From assembly GCF_024281235.1 (NCBI RefSeq), contig NZ_JAHWXY010000001.1, positions 62,001 to 126,000 of the forward strand: a stretch of DNA of 64,000 nt, read 5' to 3'. The notes under the pieces are model-generated. The model saw only the letters and a program-made list of their open reading frames with translations. It was not told the origin of the DNA and made no database searches. The first letter of the stretch is position 1; each line of letters opens with the position of its first letter. The DNA is from Shinella daejeonensis (GTDB lineage Bacteria; Pseudomonadota; Alphaproteobacteria; Rhizobiales; Rhizobiaceae). Position numbers and translations under genes: made by a program. This document shows positions 28,799 through 37,620 of this stretch, one piece after another.

Positions 28799-31717
28799 TC
28801 ACTCCGCCGCGACGGTCCGCATCGGCCGGCGTTCCAGAAGATCCCTCAGGAACCGGCCGGTATAGGAGCGCTCGATCTTCACCACGTCTTCCGGCGTGCC
28901 CTGCGCGATGACCTCGCCGCCGCCGTCGCCGCCCTCGGGGCCGAAGTCGATGACCCAGTCGGCTGTCTTGATGACTTCCAGATTATGTTCGATCACGGCG
29001 ATGGAATTGCCCTGATCGACCAGTTCGTGCAGCACCTCCAGCAGTTTCGCCACGTCGTGGAAATGAAGTCCGGTGGTGGGCTCGTCGAGGATATAGAGCG
29101 TGCGGCCGGTGGAGCGCTTGGACAGTTCCTTGGCGAGCTTGACGCGCTGCGCTTCGCCGCCCGACAGGGTATTCGCCTGCTGGCCGACCTTGATATAGCC
29201 GAGCCCGACGCGATTGAGCGTGACGAGCTTGTCGCGCACCGCCGGCACGGCGGCGAAGAACTCGACGCCTTCCTCGACCGTCATGTCCAGCACATCGGCG
29301 ATCGACTTGCCCTTGAAGGTCACGTCGAGCGTCTCGCGATTATAGCGTTTGCCGTGGCAGACGTCGCAGGTGACATAGACGTCCGGCAGGAAGTGCATCT
29401 CGATCTTGATGACGCCGTCGCCCTGGCAAGCCTCGCAGCGTCCGCCCTTGACGTTGAAGGAAAAACGGCCTGGCTGATAGCCGCGCGCCTTTGCCTCCGG
29501 AAGGCCGGCGAACCAGTCGCGGATCGGCGTGAAGGCGCCGGTATAGGTCGCCGGATTGGAACGCGGCGTGCGGCCGATCGGCAACTGGTCGATATCGATC
29601 ACCTTGTCGATATATTCGAAGCCGTCGATGCGCTCGTGCTCGGCGGGGATTTCGCGCGCACCCATGATGCGGCGGGCCGCGGATTTGTAGAGCGTCTCGA
29701 TCAGGAACGTCGACTTGCCACCGCCCGAAACCCCGGTGACGGCGGTGAAGACGCCAAGCGGGATGGCCGCGGTGACATTCTTCAGATTGTTAGCTTTCGC
29801 GCCGACGATCTTGATTTCCTTGCCTTTCTTCGGCTTCCGCCTTTCCGGGGGAACCGGGACGGAAAGCGCGCCGGCAAGATATTTTCCCGTCAGCGAGGCC
29901 GGATTGGCGATGATTTCTGCCGGCGTGCCCTCGGCCACGACCTGGCCGCCGTGGATGCCGGCGGCCGGCCCGATGTCGACGACATAGTCGGCCGTCAGGA
30001 TGGCATCCTCGTCGTGCTCGACGACGATCACCGTATTGCCGATATCGCGCAGATGCCGCAGCGTGTCGAGCAGGCGGGCGTTATCGCGCTGGTGCAGGCC
30101 GATCGAGGGTTCGTCGAGGACGTAGAGAACCCCCGTCAGGCCCGAGCCGATTTGCGAGGCGAGCCGGATGCGCTGGCTCTCGCCCCCCGACAGCGTGCCG
30201 GAATTGCGCGACAGGCTCAGATATTCCAGCCCGACATCGTTCAGGAAGCGCAGACGTTCGCGGATCTCCTTGAGGATGCGGACGGCGATTTCGTTCTGCT
30301 TGGCGTTGAGCCGTTCCGGCAGGCCGTCGAACCAGTCGCGCGCGGTGCGGATCGACATGTTGGTGACTTCGCCGATATGCAGCGTGTCGACCTTCACCGC
30401 CAGCGCCTCGGGCTTCAGCCGATAGCCGTTGCACGCCGGGCAGGGGGCCGCCGACATGTAGCGCTCGATTTCCTCGCGCGCCCAGGCGGAATCGGTTTCC
30501 TTCCAGCGTCGTTCGAGATTGGGGACGATGCCCTCGAAGCTCTTCACCGTCTTGTAGGAGCGGGCGCCGTCCTTATAGTGGAACTCGACCTTCTCCTTCG
30601 TTCCGTTGAGGATGGCGTTCCGCGCCGCGTCCGACAGGTCCGACCAGCGGTCCGACAGCTTGAAGCCGTAAGCCGCGCCCAGCGCTTCCAGTGTCTGGTT
30701 GTAATAGGGCGAGGAGGATTTCGCCCAGGGCGCAATCGCCCCGCCGCGCAATGTCCGCTGGGCCTCCGGCACGATCAGGTCCGGGTCGATCTTCTGCTGG
30801 CTGCCGAGGCCGTCGCAGGTCGGGCAGGCGCCGAAGGGATTGTTGAAGGAGAAGAGCCGGGGCTCGATTTCCGAGATGGTGAAACCGGAAACCGGGCAGG
30901 CGAATTTTTCCGAGAACAGCACGCGTTCGTGGGTTTCATTCAACGACTTGTTGGCCGAACCACCCGCCGCCGTTTCTTCCACAGGCAGCGGTTTTTCCGC
31001 GAATTCGGCGATGGCGAGCCCTTCGGCGAGCGTAAGGCAGGTCTCGAGGCTGTCGGCCAGTCGCGCGGCGAGGTCCGGCCGCACGACGACGCGGTCCACC
31101 ACGACATCGATATCGTGCTTGTATTTCTTGTCGAGCGGCGGGACGTCGGCGATCTCGTAGAACTGACCATCGACCTTGACGCGCTGGAACCCCTTTTTCA
31201 TCAGTTCCGCGAGTTCCTTGCGATACTCGCCCTTCCGGCCGCGCACGATCGGCGCGAGGATATAGAGCCGCGTTCCCTCGTCGAACTCCAGCACCCGGTC
31301 GACCATCTGGCTGACGGTCTGGCTTTCGATCGGCAGGCCGGTCGCCGGCGAATAGGGAATTCCCACCCGCGCGAACAGTAGCCGCATGTAGTCGTAAATC
31401 TCCGTCACCGTGCCGACGGTGGACCGCGGGTTCTTCGAGGTCGTCTTCTGCTCGATGGAGATGGCCGGCGACAGGCCGTCGATCTGGTCGACGTCCGGCT
31501 TCTGCATCATCTCCAGGAACTGGCGTGCGTAAGCCGAAAGGCTTTCGACATAGCGCCGCTGTCCTTCGGCATAGATCGTGTCGAAGGCGAGCGACGATTT
31601 GCCGGAGCCCGATAGCCCGGTCATGACGATCAGGCTGTTGCGGGGCAAGTCGAGATCGATGCCCTTGAGATTGTGTTCGCGTGCGCCGCGGATGGAAATT
31701 GTCTTGAGTTCGCTCAT
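28799..31717 (-). CDS. uvrA: Excinuclease ABC subunit A
   Basis: UvrA scans DNA for bulky lesions and loads UvrB. The 972-aa protein has two ABC modules: Walker [13 protein letters not shown] and [12 protein letters not shown], and signatures [18 protein letters not shown] and [18 protein letters not shown] with [10 protein letters not shown]. The second zinc module is intact ([10 protein letters not shown] to [11 protein letters not shown]). In the first, Cys274 is followed by Ser277 where the E. coli protein has a second Cys, while Cys298 and Cys301 are kept. It is divergent from ssb across a region with a LexA box, so SOS induction is likely. The partner Mfd is in the same window. Confidence 0.98.
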   Translation of the reverse strand: MSELKTISIRGAREHNLKGIDLDLPRNSLIVMTGLSGSGKSSLAFDTIYAEGQRRYVESLSAYARQFLEMMQKPDVDQIDGLSPAISIEQKTTSKNPRSTVGTVTEIYDYMRLLFARVGIPYSPATGLPIESQTVSQMVDRVLEFDEGTRLYILAPIVRGRKGEYRKELAELMKKGFQRVKVDGQFYEIADVPPLDKKYKHDIDVVVDRVVVRPDLAARLADSLETCLTLAEGLAIAEFAEKPLPVEETAAGGSANKSLNETHERVLFSEKFACPVSGFTISEIEPRLFSFNNPFGACPTCDGLGSQQKIDPDLIVPEAQRTLRGGAIAPWAKSSSPYYNQTLEALGAAYGFKLSDRWSDLSDAARNAILNGTKEKVEFHYKDGARSYKTVKSFEGIVPNLERRWKETDSAWAREEIERYMSAAPCPACNGYRLKPEALAVKVDTLHIGEVTNMSIRTARDWFDGLPERLNAKQNEIAVRILKEIRERLRFLNDVGLEYLSLSRNSGTLSGGESQRIRLASQIGSGLTGVLYVLDEPSIGLHQRDNARLLDTLRHLRDIGNTVIVVEHDEDAILTADYVVDIGPAAGIHGGQVVAEGTPAEIIANPASLTGKYLAGALSVPVPPERRKPKKGKEIKIVGAKANNLKNVTAAIPLGVFTAVTGVSGGGKSTFLIETLYKSAARRIMGAREIPAEHERIDGFEYIDKVIDIDQLPIGRTPRSNPATYTGAFTPIRDWFAGLPEAKARGYQPGRFSFNVKGGRCEACQGDGVIKIEMHFLPDVYVTCDVCHGKRYNRETLDVTFKGKSIADVLDMTVEEGVEFFAAVPAVRDKLVTLNRVGLGYIKVGQQANTLSGGEAQRVKLAKELSKRSTGRTLYILDEPTTGLHFHDVAKLLEVLHELVDQGNSIAVIEHNLEVIKTADWVIDFGPEGGDGGGEVIAQGTPEDVVKIERSYTGRFLRDLLERRPMRTVAAE

Positions 31718-31813
31718 GATGTCCAGCGTCAGAAATCCCTGCGCACCCTATGTAGGAACTGGCCCGGGCCTGTCCATGCGCAACCTGCTAATCCGTGGCC
31801 CTTTCCGATTCGA

Positions 31814-31842
31814 TTGACAAGATAGTAGGAAAATATTAGAAC
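31814..31842 (+). promoter_or_regulatory. Candidate sigma-70 promoter of ssb
   Basis: TTGACA at 31814-31819 is a perfect -35 match. With a 17-base spacer the -10 would be tagaac (31837-31842), a moderate match. The -10 overlaps the LexA box, as expected for repression. The leader would be about 140 bases. Confidence 0.45.
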
Positions 31843-31853
31843 AAATAAAGAAC
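31839..31853. promoter_or_regulatory. lexA box: LexA (SOS) box shared by uvrA and ssb
   Basis: GAAC (31839-31842), AAATAAA, GAAC (31850-31853): a perfect GAAC-N7-GAAC, the LexA site of Alphaproteobacteria. It lies between the divergent starts of uvrA (31717) and ssb (31986), both SOS genes in many bacteria. Confidence 0.82.
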
Positions 31854-31985
31854 GAATTGCGCAATTGATCTGTGGATTACGTTGCAAGCGGGGCGGCGCG
31901 GCAAAGGCGCAGCCGATAAGATGCCGTATTCGTAGGATGAGATGGTGCCGGCTTCAGGTTCGGCCGACAACGGAAAGCGACAGGT

Positions 31986-32486
31986 ATGGCTGGTAGCGTC
32001 AACAAGGTGATCTTGATCGGAAACGTCGGGGCGGATCCGGAAATCCGTCGGACGCAGGACGGCCGGCCGATCGCCAATCTCCGTCTCGCGACGTCGGAAT
32101 CCTGGCGCGACCGCAATAGCGGCGAGCGCCGCGAACGTACCGAATGGCATACGATCGTCATCTTCAACGAAGGCCTGTGCAAGGTCGTCGAGCAATATGT
32201 GAAGAAGGGGGCGAAGCTCTATATCGAGGGGCAGCTCCAGACGCGCAAATGGCAGGACCAGAACGGCAACGACCGCTACAGCACCGAAATCGTTCTGCAA
32301 GGCTTCAACTCGACGCTGACCATGCTTGACGGGCGCGGCGAGGGCGGCGGCGAGCGTCGCGGCGGTGGCGATTTCGGAGGCGCTCCGAACTATGACGACT
32401 ACGGTTCTCGTCCGGCGTCCGGCGGCGCGCGCCCTGCGGGCGGATCGTCGATTTCGCGCGACATGGATGACGACATTCCGTTCTGA
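31986..32486 (+). CDS. ssb: Single-stranded DNA-binding protein
   Basis: SSB coats single-stranded DNA in replication, repair and recombination. The 166-aa protein has the OB-fold domain (residues 1-110; NKVILIGNVGADPEIRRTQDGRPIANLRLATSE, ERTEWHTIVIFNE and KGAKLYIEGQLQTRKWQD), a Gly- and Arg-rich linker, and the acidic tip MDDDIPF that binds partner proteins. The ATG at 31986 is preceded by a short purine-rich gcgacaggt. It is divergent from uvrA around a LexA box. The next gene lies 220 bp away on the other strand. Confidence 0.97.
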   Translation: MAGSVNKVILIGNVGADPEIRRTQDGRPIANLRLATSESWRDRNSGERRERTEWHTIVIFNEGLCKVVEQYVKKGAKLYIEGQLQTRKWQDQNGNDRYSTEIVLQGFNSTLTMLDGRGEGGGERRGGGDFGGAPNYDDYGSRPASGGARPAGGSSISRDMDDDIPF

Positions 32487-32706
32487 CGGGAATGGCGGCC
32501 GCCGCTATCGGGACCGCCTGATCTTTCGGGATCGTTCAGGGACGACACCGCAAGCGGCACGGTCCGTTTCGGGTCGCAAAAGGCGTTGCCGGCAATGAAG
32601 GTCGCGTCGGATGGCGCGGCGAAACCCTCCGTAAGGGTGGGGAACAGGGTCGATAGTCGATCGGCCCCGATCCGGTTCGGCGTGTCGGCTTGGCGCGATC
32701 GCCGTC

Positions 32707-33369
32707 CTATTCCGGAAGTTTGCGCGGGGCGATCTGCGGCAGCAGGTCGCGTGGATAGTTTTCGCCCCCGATGAAGTCGAAGCCTTTGGTCTTTTCAATC
32801 GCGAACTGGTTGAACGGCAGTGCGAGGATGGGATTCTGCACCGCCTCGGCGAAGTAGATCGCGTATGGGGCCACCAGCGTCGGTTCGAATTTCCGGGAGT
32901 GCTGCCAGATGGAGGCGGAGAAATCGTCTCCCCCGACGATGCCGCCCTCCATCACCTTCGGATAGATCTGGATCAGGTCGATGGCGATGCCCCGCAGGGT
33001 GTGGTCCCCGTCGATATAGGCCAGCCCGAGAGAGGCGTCGGCAATTTCGGGCGCCGCCTCCAGGGTCGTGCCGCGCAGGACGATCCGGCGGTCCGCCGCG
33101 AATTCGGTCTTTTCCATCGCCTGCCGATAGGCGTCCTCGAACACATCCCGCTCGGTATTATAGGGCTTGTTCCATTGCTCCAGCGGACGCCACGGGTCGA
33201 TCATGTAATAGCGCTCCAGGCCGGGACACGCGCTGAGGATCGCCTTTGCGAAATCACCCCGCCAGACACCGACCTCGACCATCGCCTTGATCTTCAGCCT
33301 GTTGATCGTTTCTATCCAGAGGGCGGCTCTGTTTGCGGGCCGGAACGTACGCAGGGTATCGATATGCAT
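32707..33369 (-). CDS. Class I SAM-dependent methyltransferase (Methyltransf_24-like)
   Basis: A 220-aa protein with a Rossmann-like methyltransferase fold: the SAM-binding motif I is AMVEVGVWRGDFAKAIL (about residues 29-45), an acidic end-of-strand-2 follows at YYMIDPW, and the motif LAYIDGDHTLRGIAIDL resembles the metal and substrate-binding DGDHT segment of Methyltransf_24/cephalosporin hydroxylase-like enzymes. It has no signal or membrane segment. The gene is divergent from the sulfotransferase group (276 bp between starts). The acceptor is unknown; small enzymes of this type often modify sugars or lipids of the cell surface, but here that is inference from position. Confidence 0.82.
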   Translation of the reverse strand: MHIDTLRTFRPANRAALWIETINRLKIKAMVEVGVWRGDFAKAILSACPGLERYYMIDPWRPLEQWNKPYNTERDVFEDAYRQAMEKTEFAADRRIVLRGTTLEAAPEIADASLGLAYIDGDHTLRGIAIDLIQIYPKVMEGGIVGGDDFSASIWQHSRKFEPTLVAPYAIYFAEAVQNPILALPFNQFAIEKTKGFDFIGGENYPRDLLPQIAPRKLPE

Positions 33370-33645
33370 GAGGGAGATCCACAGTAGCTGCTATCTGGCC
33401 TTGTATCCCATCGGCATCGAAAGGGTGCAACCGAAAAAGCCGTTGCTTTTCGAACGATCTTGCCTTCGTTGCGATGATCGGTTTGGATGCGCGGCGATCA
33501 CGGTTATGTCGTCCACCGCCGGATGTCGCTCCGGAACAGGAAAGGCGGCGACACCGTTTTTTCCGCTGCGGCGACCGATCCGGATCTTTTTATCGACTGG
33601 CGCGTCTAGCAGGGATTTTTACGCATGAGCAGGACGAACTGACGT

Positions 33646-34482
33646 ATGGATGTGAATCTCCCTTCCTTTCTCTGTATCGGCGCGCAGAAGGCCGGAACGA
33701 CCTGGCTGCATCGGAATCTCGAAAAAAACCCATGCCTGTGGATGGCCGATTTCAAGGAATGTCAGTTCTTCAATTCCGTGCATGAGCCGAGACATCGCGC
33801 CTGGAGCGGCGGGCACGTCAGGAAAATATGCGTCCGCCATATAAGGCGCGAAATCGCGAGCGGGAAGGCGAACTTCCGGTCGATCGAGCGCTATGCGAAA
33901 CTCGGCCAGGCGGGTTTCATGTTCACCGACGAATGGTATCGGCTGATCTTCACGCATCCGGCGGCGCAGGGGAAGATCACGGGCGACATCACGCCGGAAT
34001 ATAGCGCCATGCCGAAATCGGGAATCGAGCATGCGCTTCGAATGCTGGGACCGGTGCCGGTCATCTACCTGATAAGGGATCCCGTGGCTCGTGGTCTTTC
34101 CCATGTGAAAATGCGGGTGAGTCGCAAGAAGCTGGCGATCCCGCAGGTCGACTGGATCGCCGAGGTCAACGACTGGAACACGCTCAATCGCGGCGATTAC
34201 AAGTCCGCTATTCCGCTGTGGGAATCGGTCTGGCCGCGCGAGAAGATCCTCTATATCCCGTTCGGAAGGATCAGAAGCGAGCCGGAACGGGTGATGGCGG
34301 ACGTGGAGAACTTCCTCGGGATCGACACGGTCGCCTATAGCGGGCTTGAAGATGAGGTCTTCAAGGGGCCGGAGATCGAGATCCCGCCGGAAGCCGTCGA
34401 CGCGATGCATCGCGTCATGGCGGGGCAGGCGGAGTTTCTGGGTGAACGCTTTGGCGAGGAATTCCTGAAGCAGATAAAATAG
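33646..34482 (+). CDS. Sulfotransferase family protein
   Basis: A 278-aa protein resembling PAPS-dependent sulfotransferases. The 5'-phosphosulfate-binding loop is IGAQKAGTTWLHRNLEKNP (about residues 10-28), and the 3'-phosphate-binding segment is VIYLIRDPVARGLSHVKMR. ESVWPREKILYIPFGRIRSEPERVMADVENFLGI is the usual late region with the conserved loading helix. It has no signal peptide. It starts the plus-strand trio with the GSCFA and SGNH-like genes (28 bases to the next start), so it probably sulfates a glycan or a lipid made with them. No PAPS synthesis genes (cysD, cysN, cysC) are in the window. Confidence 0.88.
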   Translation: MDVNLPSFLCIGAQKAGTTWLHRNLEKNPCLWMADFKECQFFNSVHEPRHRAWSGGHVRKICVRHIRREIASGKANFRSIERYAKLGQAGFMFTDEWYRLIFTHPAAQGKITGDITPEYSAMPKSGIEHALRMLGPVPVIYLIRDPVARGLSHVKMRVSRKKLAIPQVDWIAEVNDWNTLNRGDYKSAIPLWESVWPREKILYIPFGRIRSEPERVMADVENFLGIDTVAYSGLEDEVFKGPEIEIPPEAVDAMHRVMAGQAEFLGERFGEEFLKQIK

Positions 34483-34510
34483 CCATGATTCCCATGGAAA
34501 GATTCGATTG

Positions 34511-35602
34511 ATGGCGGAAGGTCGTGCGATGCACCCTTATCAGGATCTCGACGAGAAGCATTTCTGGGCCACCGCCGTCGCGCAAAGGACGATGGACGGG
34601 ATCGATCGCCTCTGGGAGCCGAAATTCCGCATCCGGCGGAAGACGAAAGTCGCGACTTACGGCTCCTGTTTCGCCCAGCATATCGGCCGCGCATTGCACG
34701 GGCGGGGATTTCACTGGCTTATAACCGAGCCCGGCCCTTCCGGCCTGTCGAAAGAGGCGGCGAAGCAATTCAATTACGGTGTTTTCTCGGCCCGGACAGG
34801 AAATATCTACACGGCCTCTCTCTTGCAGCAGTGGGTCGACTGGGCTTTGGGCGAAAAAACGGTTCCCGAGGAGATATGGCAGGCGGGCGATCGCTTCTTC
34901 GACCCGTTTCGGCCGCGAATCGAGCCGGACGGCTTCCAGTCCCGCGAAGAACTCGTCCGTTCGCGGGAAGGGGCGATCCGCGCCTTCCGGTCCTCGATCG
35001 TCGACGCCGATGTTTTCGTCTTCACCCTGGGACTGACGGAAAGCTGGTTCAACAGGGCGGACGGCTACGAGTATCCCATGTGTCCGGGGACCGTGGCCGG
35101 GACGTTCGATGCCGGGAGGCATGTCTTCCTCAATCAGCAATATCAATTCGTCCGATCCCGATTGGTCGACGCCATCCGGAAGATGCGCGCGGCGAACCCC
35201 CGGCTGAAGATCCTCCTCACCGTCTCTCCCGTCCCGTTGACCGCGACCGCATCGGGAAACCATGTGCTTGTCGCCACGACGCAATCGAAGTCGGTGCTGC
35301 GGGCGGTGGCGGGTTCGTTGCAGGACCAACTCCGCTTTGTCGATTATTTTCCGTCGTACGAGATCATCACCGCTCCGCCTTTTCAGGGCAAATTCTACGA
35401 GAAGAACCAGAGAAGCGTCACGCCGGAAGGCGTGAACCACGTCATGGCGACCTTCTTCAAATGCCTCTCGGAGACCTTCGATAAGGACGGACCGGCTCCC
35501 GCAGAGGGCAAATCGAAGGAAGCTTCAAGCAACGATACGAAGGTTTCCGAAGAGGACATCGTCTGCGAGGAAGAGTTGCTGGATGCCTTTTCGCCGCGTT
35601 GA
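34511..35602 (+). CDS. GSCFA domain-containing protein
   Basis: A 363-aa protein named for its conserved GSCFA motif, here TYGSCFAQHIGRALHGRG with Gly51-Ser52-Cys53-Phe54-Ala55. Further family blocks are FTLGLTESWFNRADGYEYPMCPGTVAGTFD, MRAANPRLKILLTVSPVPLTATAS and SKSVLRAVA. GSCFA proteins resemble SGNH/GDSL-type hydrolases or acyltransferases acting on surface glycans, but the chemistry is not proved. The C-terminal 60 residues are acidic, Lys-rich and probably disordered. ATG 34511 follows a TTG; MHPYQDLDEKHFW at 34529 is also possible. It overlaps the next gene by 20 bases. Confidence 0.85.
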   Translation: MAEGRAMHPYQDLDEKHFWATAVAQRTMDGIDRLWEPKFRIRRKTKVATYGSCFAQHIGRALHGRGFHWLITEPGPSGLSKEAAKQFNYGVFSARTGNIYTASLLQQWVDWALGEKTVPEEIWQAGDRFFDPFRPRIEPDGFQSREELVRSREGAIRAFRSSIVDADVFVFTLGLTESWFNRADGYEYPMCPGTVAGTFDAGRHVFLNQQYQFVRSRLVDAIRKMRAANPRLKILLTVSPVPLTATASGNHVLVATTQSKSVLRAVAGSLQDQLRFVDYFPSYEIITAPPFQGKFYEKNQRSVTPEGVNHVMATFFKCLSETFDKDGPAPAEGKSKEASSNDTKVSEEDIVCEEELLDAFSPR

Positions 35603-36353
35603 GGGTAGGGCCAAATTGAGTAGCGGAAAAATACGGGTCTGCGTCATCGGCAATAGCCATGTGGCTTGCGTGAAACGGGCGTGGGATGACATTCGGCACG
35701 AGCAACCCGGAGTGGAATTGACGTTCTTCGCCGCCCGGGGCCGTGCCTTGCAGTTCCTCGAGGTGGCGGGTCGCGTTCTCGCGGCCGGCGATGAGAGGCT
35801 CAGGGAAAACCTGGTCTTCACCAGTGGCGGGCGTGCTGAGATCGATCCGGAAGAGTATGATTTTTTTCTGTTGTTCGGCCTTGGATTTCAGCTTCCCGGG
35901 ATAGCCTCCTTCACGTCATCGGCCGCCGCAAGCCAGGCCAGCGCCGGCTCTTTCGATCGCAGCCTGAACTGCAAGATCGCCGGGCTCCTCCGGCAGGTGA
36001 CCGACAAGGACATTTTCATCGGCCATAACCCGCAGTGGGCGAAAAATGCGGAGAAGGCCTATCATGAAGGGGTGTATGACATCGCCTTCGGGCTGGTCCG
36101 ATCCGCGGTTCGGGAACGGGGCTTCACGCTGGTGCGGCAGCCGGCGCAAACGATCGTCGACGGCTGGTTCACGGAGCCGGCGCTTTCCGCAGGATCGTTG
36201 CGTCTCGATGTGTCCGGCAAGGTGGCCGGGGAGGCGCACCGTCAGAAAGACGTGTCCCACATGAACGTCACGTTCGGAAAAATCTGGCTGACGGAATTCC
36301 TGCGCCTGCACGCAACGCGGCCGACGGCGATCACGGCGGACGTGCTTCCCTGA
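35583..36353 (+). CDS. SGNH-hydrolase-like protein of unknown function
   Basis: A 256-aa protein. Early VCVIGNSHVACVKRAWDD resembles the GNSH/GDSH block that carries the nucleophilic Ser of SGNH-fold enzymes, and late VSHMNVTFGKIWL resembles the D/S-x-x-H block with the catalytic His. The middle LVFTSGGRAEIDPEEYDFFLLFGLGFQ and KDIFIGHNPQWA fit a Rossmann-like core. It overlaps the GSCFA gene by 20 bases and is preceded by gaggaagag at good spacing from ATG 35583. A TTG at 35616 behind gagggtaggg is an alternative start. It is probably an acyl-esterase or acyltransferase related to the GSCFA protein; no confident family name. Confidence 0.72.
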   Translation: MPFRRVEGRAKLSSGKIRVCVIGNSHVACVKRAWDDIRHEQPGVELTFFAARGRALQFLEVAGRVLAAGDERLRENLVFTSGGRAEIDPEEYDFFLLFGLGFQLPGIASFTSSAAASQASAGSFDRSLNCKIAGLLRQVTDKDIFIGHNPQWAKNAEKAYHEGVYDIAFGLVRSAVRERGFTLVRQPAQTIVDGWFTEPALSAGSLRLDVSGKVAGEAHRQKDVSHMNVTFGKIWLTEFLRLHATRPTAITADVLP

Positions 36354-36461
36354 TAAGACGCCGGCGATGGCTCGACCCGGAAAGGCAGCACGCAGGAGCG
36401 AATCCTGGGGCCGTGAAAAAAAGCGGACGAATCTAAAAGTCAATAAAATAAATGGTTTAAG

Positions 36462-36537
36462 TGGTGAGCGCGCAGGGATTCGAACCCTGGACCTACTGAT
36501 TAAAAGTCAGTTGCTCTACCGGCTGAGCTACGCGCTC
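36462..36537 (-). tRNA. tRNA-Lys (TTT)
   Basis: A 76-base tRNA with encoded CCA (plus 36462-36464 reads tgg). On the minus strand it starts gagcgcgtagctcagccgg; the acceptor stem gagcgcg pairs with cgcgctc, the anticodon loop is actttta with anticodon TTT, and the T-loop is gggttcgaatccc. It is a standard elongator lysine tRNA. The sulfotransferase group lies downstream of its 3' end, a common island position, but no integrase or attachment repeat was found. Confidence 0.97.
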
Positions 36538-36761
36538 CCTGATGGGGCGAGCGCCCTCTGGAAGTGGGCGGAACATATGCAGGAGGCCATGCGGGGTCAA
36601 CCCGGAAAATGCGGCTTCAAAAGGCTTTTGCTGCATTTCGCCGCGTTCTCCAAAAGGTGACTGGCCGCCGGCGGCGAGGCCGGCTATCAGGAGGCCGATC
36701 CTTGCGGGGCGCAGCGGCGGTTTGTGCCGGCGGCCTGCCGAACGGTCACGGAGTCGTACTG

Positions 36762-37508
36762 GTGTCCATTGCCGATATTTCCCTGCTGAGCGCGCTGCTG
36801 GCCGGTGCGCTTTCCTTCCTGTCGCCCTGCGTGCTGCCGCTGGTTCCGCCCTATCTGTGCTATATGGCGGGCGTATCGGTGGAGCAGTTCCGGGGCGACG
36901 CACCGGCATCCGGCCGCGGCACGAGAGGCGCGGTCCTGCTCGCCGCCGTCTGTTTCACCCTCGGATTCGCCACCGTCTTCGTGGCGCTCGGCGCAGGCGC
37001 GTCGACGATCGGCATGACGCTGCGGCGACATATCGATATTCTGGCGCAGGTGGGCGGGGTGGTCATCATCCTGATGGGTCTGCATTTCCTCGGCGTCCTG
37101 CGCATCGGTCTCTTCGCCCGTGAAGCGCGATTCCAGGGGGGCGGCAAGCCGGCGACCGCCTCCGGCGCCTATGTCATGGGGCTGGCCTTCGCCTTCGGCT
37201 GGACCCCGTGCATCGGTCCCGTGCTCGGCGCGATCCTCGCCGTCGCGGCCGCCCGCGAGACGGTGAGCGACGGGGCGTCGCTGCTGGCCGTCTATTCGCT
37301 CGGCCTCGCCATCCCGTTCTGGATTGCCGCAGGTTTTTCAGGCGCATTCATGCGCTTCCTGATCCGGTTTCGCAGGCATCTCGGAACGGTCGAGAAAGTC
37401 ATGGGCGGCCTGCTCGTGCTGACGGGGCTCGCCTTCATCTTCGGCTATATCAGCGTCGTGGCCATCTGGTTCCAGCAGACGTTCCCGATCCTCTCGCAGA
37501 TCGGGTGA
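36762..37508 (+). CDS. ccdA: Cytochrome c biogenesis protein CcdA
   Basis: CcdA carries reducing equivalents across the inner membrane for cytochrome c maturation. The 248-aa protein has six transmembrane segments and the conserved redox cysteines in LSPCVLPLVPPYLCYMAGVSVE and FAFGWTPCIGPVLGAI. The GTG at 36762 (VSIADISLLSALLAGALSF) gives the family length; a longer frame from 36564 adds residues of no family similarity and runs toward the tRNA. It ends into the first copy of the two-hairpin repeat, converging with the hydroxylase gene. Confidence 0.93.
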   Translation: MSIADISLLSALLAGALSFLSPCVLPLVPPYLCYMAGVSVEQFRGDAPASGRGTRGAVLLAAVCFTLGFATVFVALGAGASTIGMTLRRHIDILAQVGGVVIILMGLHFLGVLRIGLFAREARFQGGGKPATASGAYVMGLAFAFGWTPCIGPVLGAILAVAAARETVSDGASLLAVYSLGLAIPFWIAAGFSGAFMRFLIRFRRHLGTVEKVMGGLLVLTGLAFIFGYISVVAIWFQQTFPILSQIG

Positions 37509-37614
37509 TCCGGAAGCATTTCCAGCAAAAGCGTGAAACGGTTTTGCGTCCGGAAATGCGGCTAGAAAAAAGAGATAGAGCGGTTCTACCGAACCTGTGA
37601 AAACCGGAACCGCT
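37508..37614. repeat. Two-hairpin palindromic repeat, copy 1
   Basis: Hairpin A: gcatttcc (37516-37523) with ggaaatgc (37552-37559). Hairpin B: agcggttc (37579-37586) with gaaccgct (37607-37614). The middle reads gtgaaacggttttgcgtcc. It starts at the last base of the ccdA stop codon and ends just before the converging hydroxylase gene, so it may also act as a transcript end. It resembles short mosaic palindromic elements (RIME/ABC type) known in rhizobial genomes. Copy 2 is at 39811. Confidence 0.82.
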
Positions 37615-37620
37615 AGCCGT

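Noticed and set aside
33609-33617. A 9-base match (gcagggatt) between DNA just upstream of the sulfotransferase gene and the tRNA-Lys gene, which could mark an island attachment site.
   Set aside because: Nine bases shared with any part of a 76-base tRNA over about 3 kb is expected by chance roughly once. No longer repeat and no integrase gene were found.
33287-33628. A plus-strand open frame overlapping the methyltransferase start.
   Set aside because: It covers the antisense of a well-supported coding start, has no recognisable domain and poor amino-acid composition for a real protein.
36564-36761. An extension of the CcdA frame back to ATG 36564.
   Set aside because: The added 66 residues have no family similarity and the GTG at 36762 gives the normal CcdA length.
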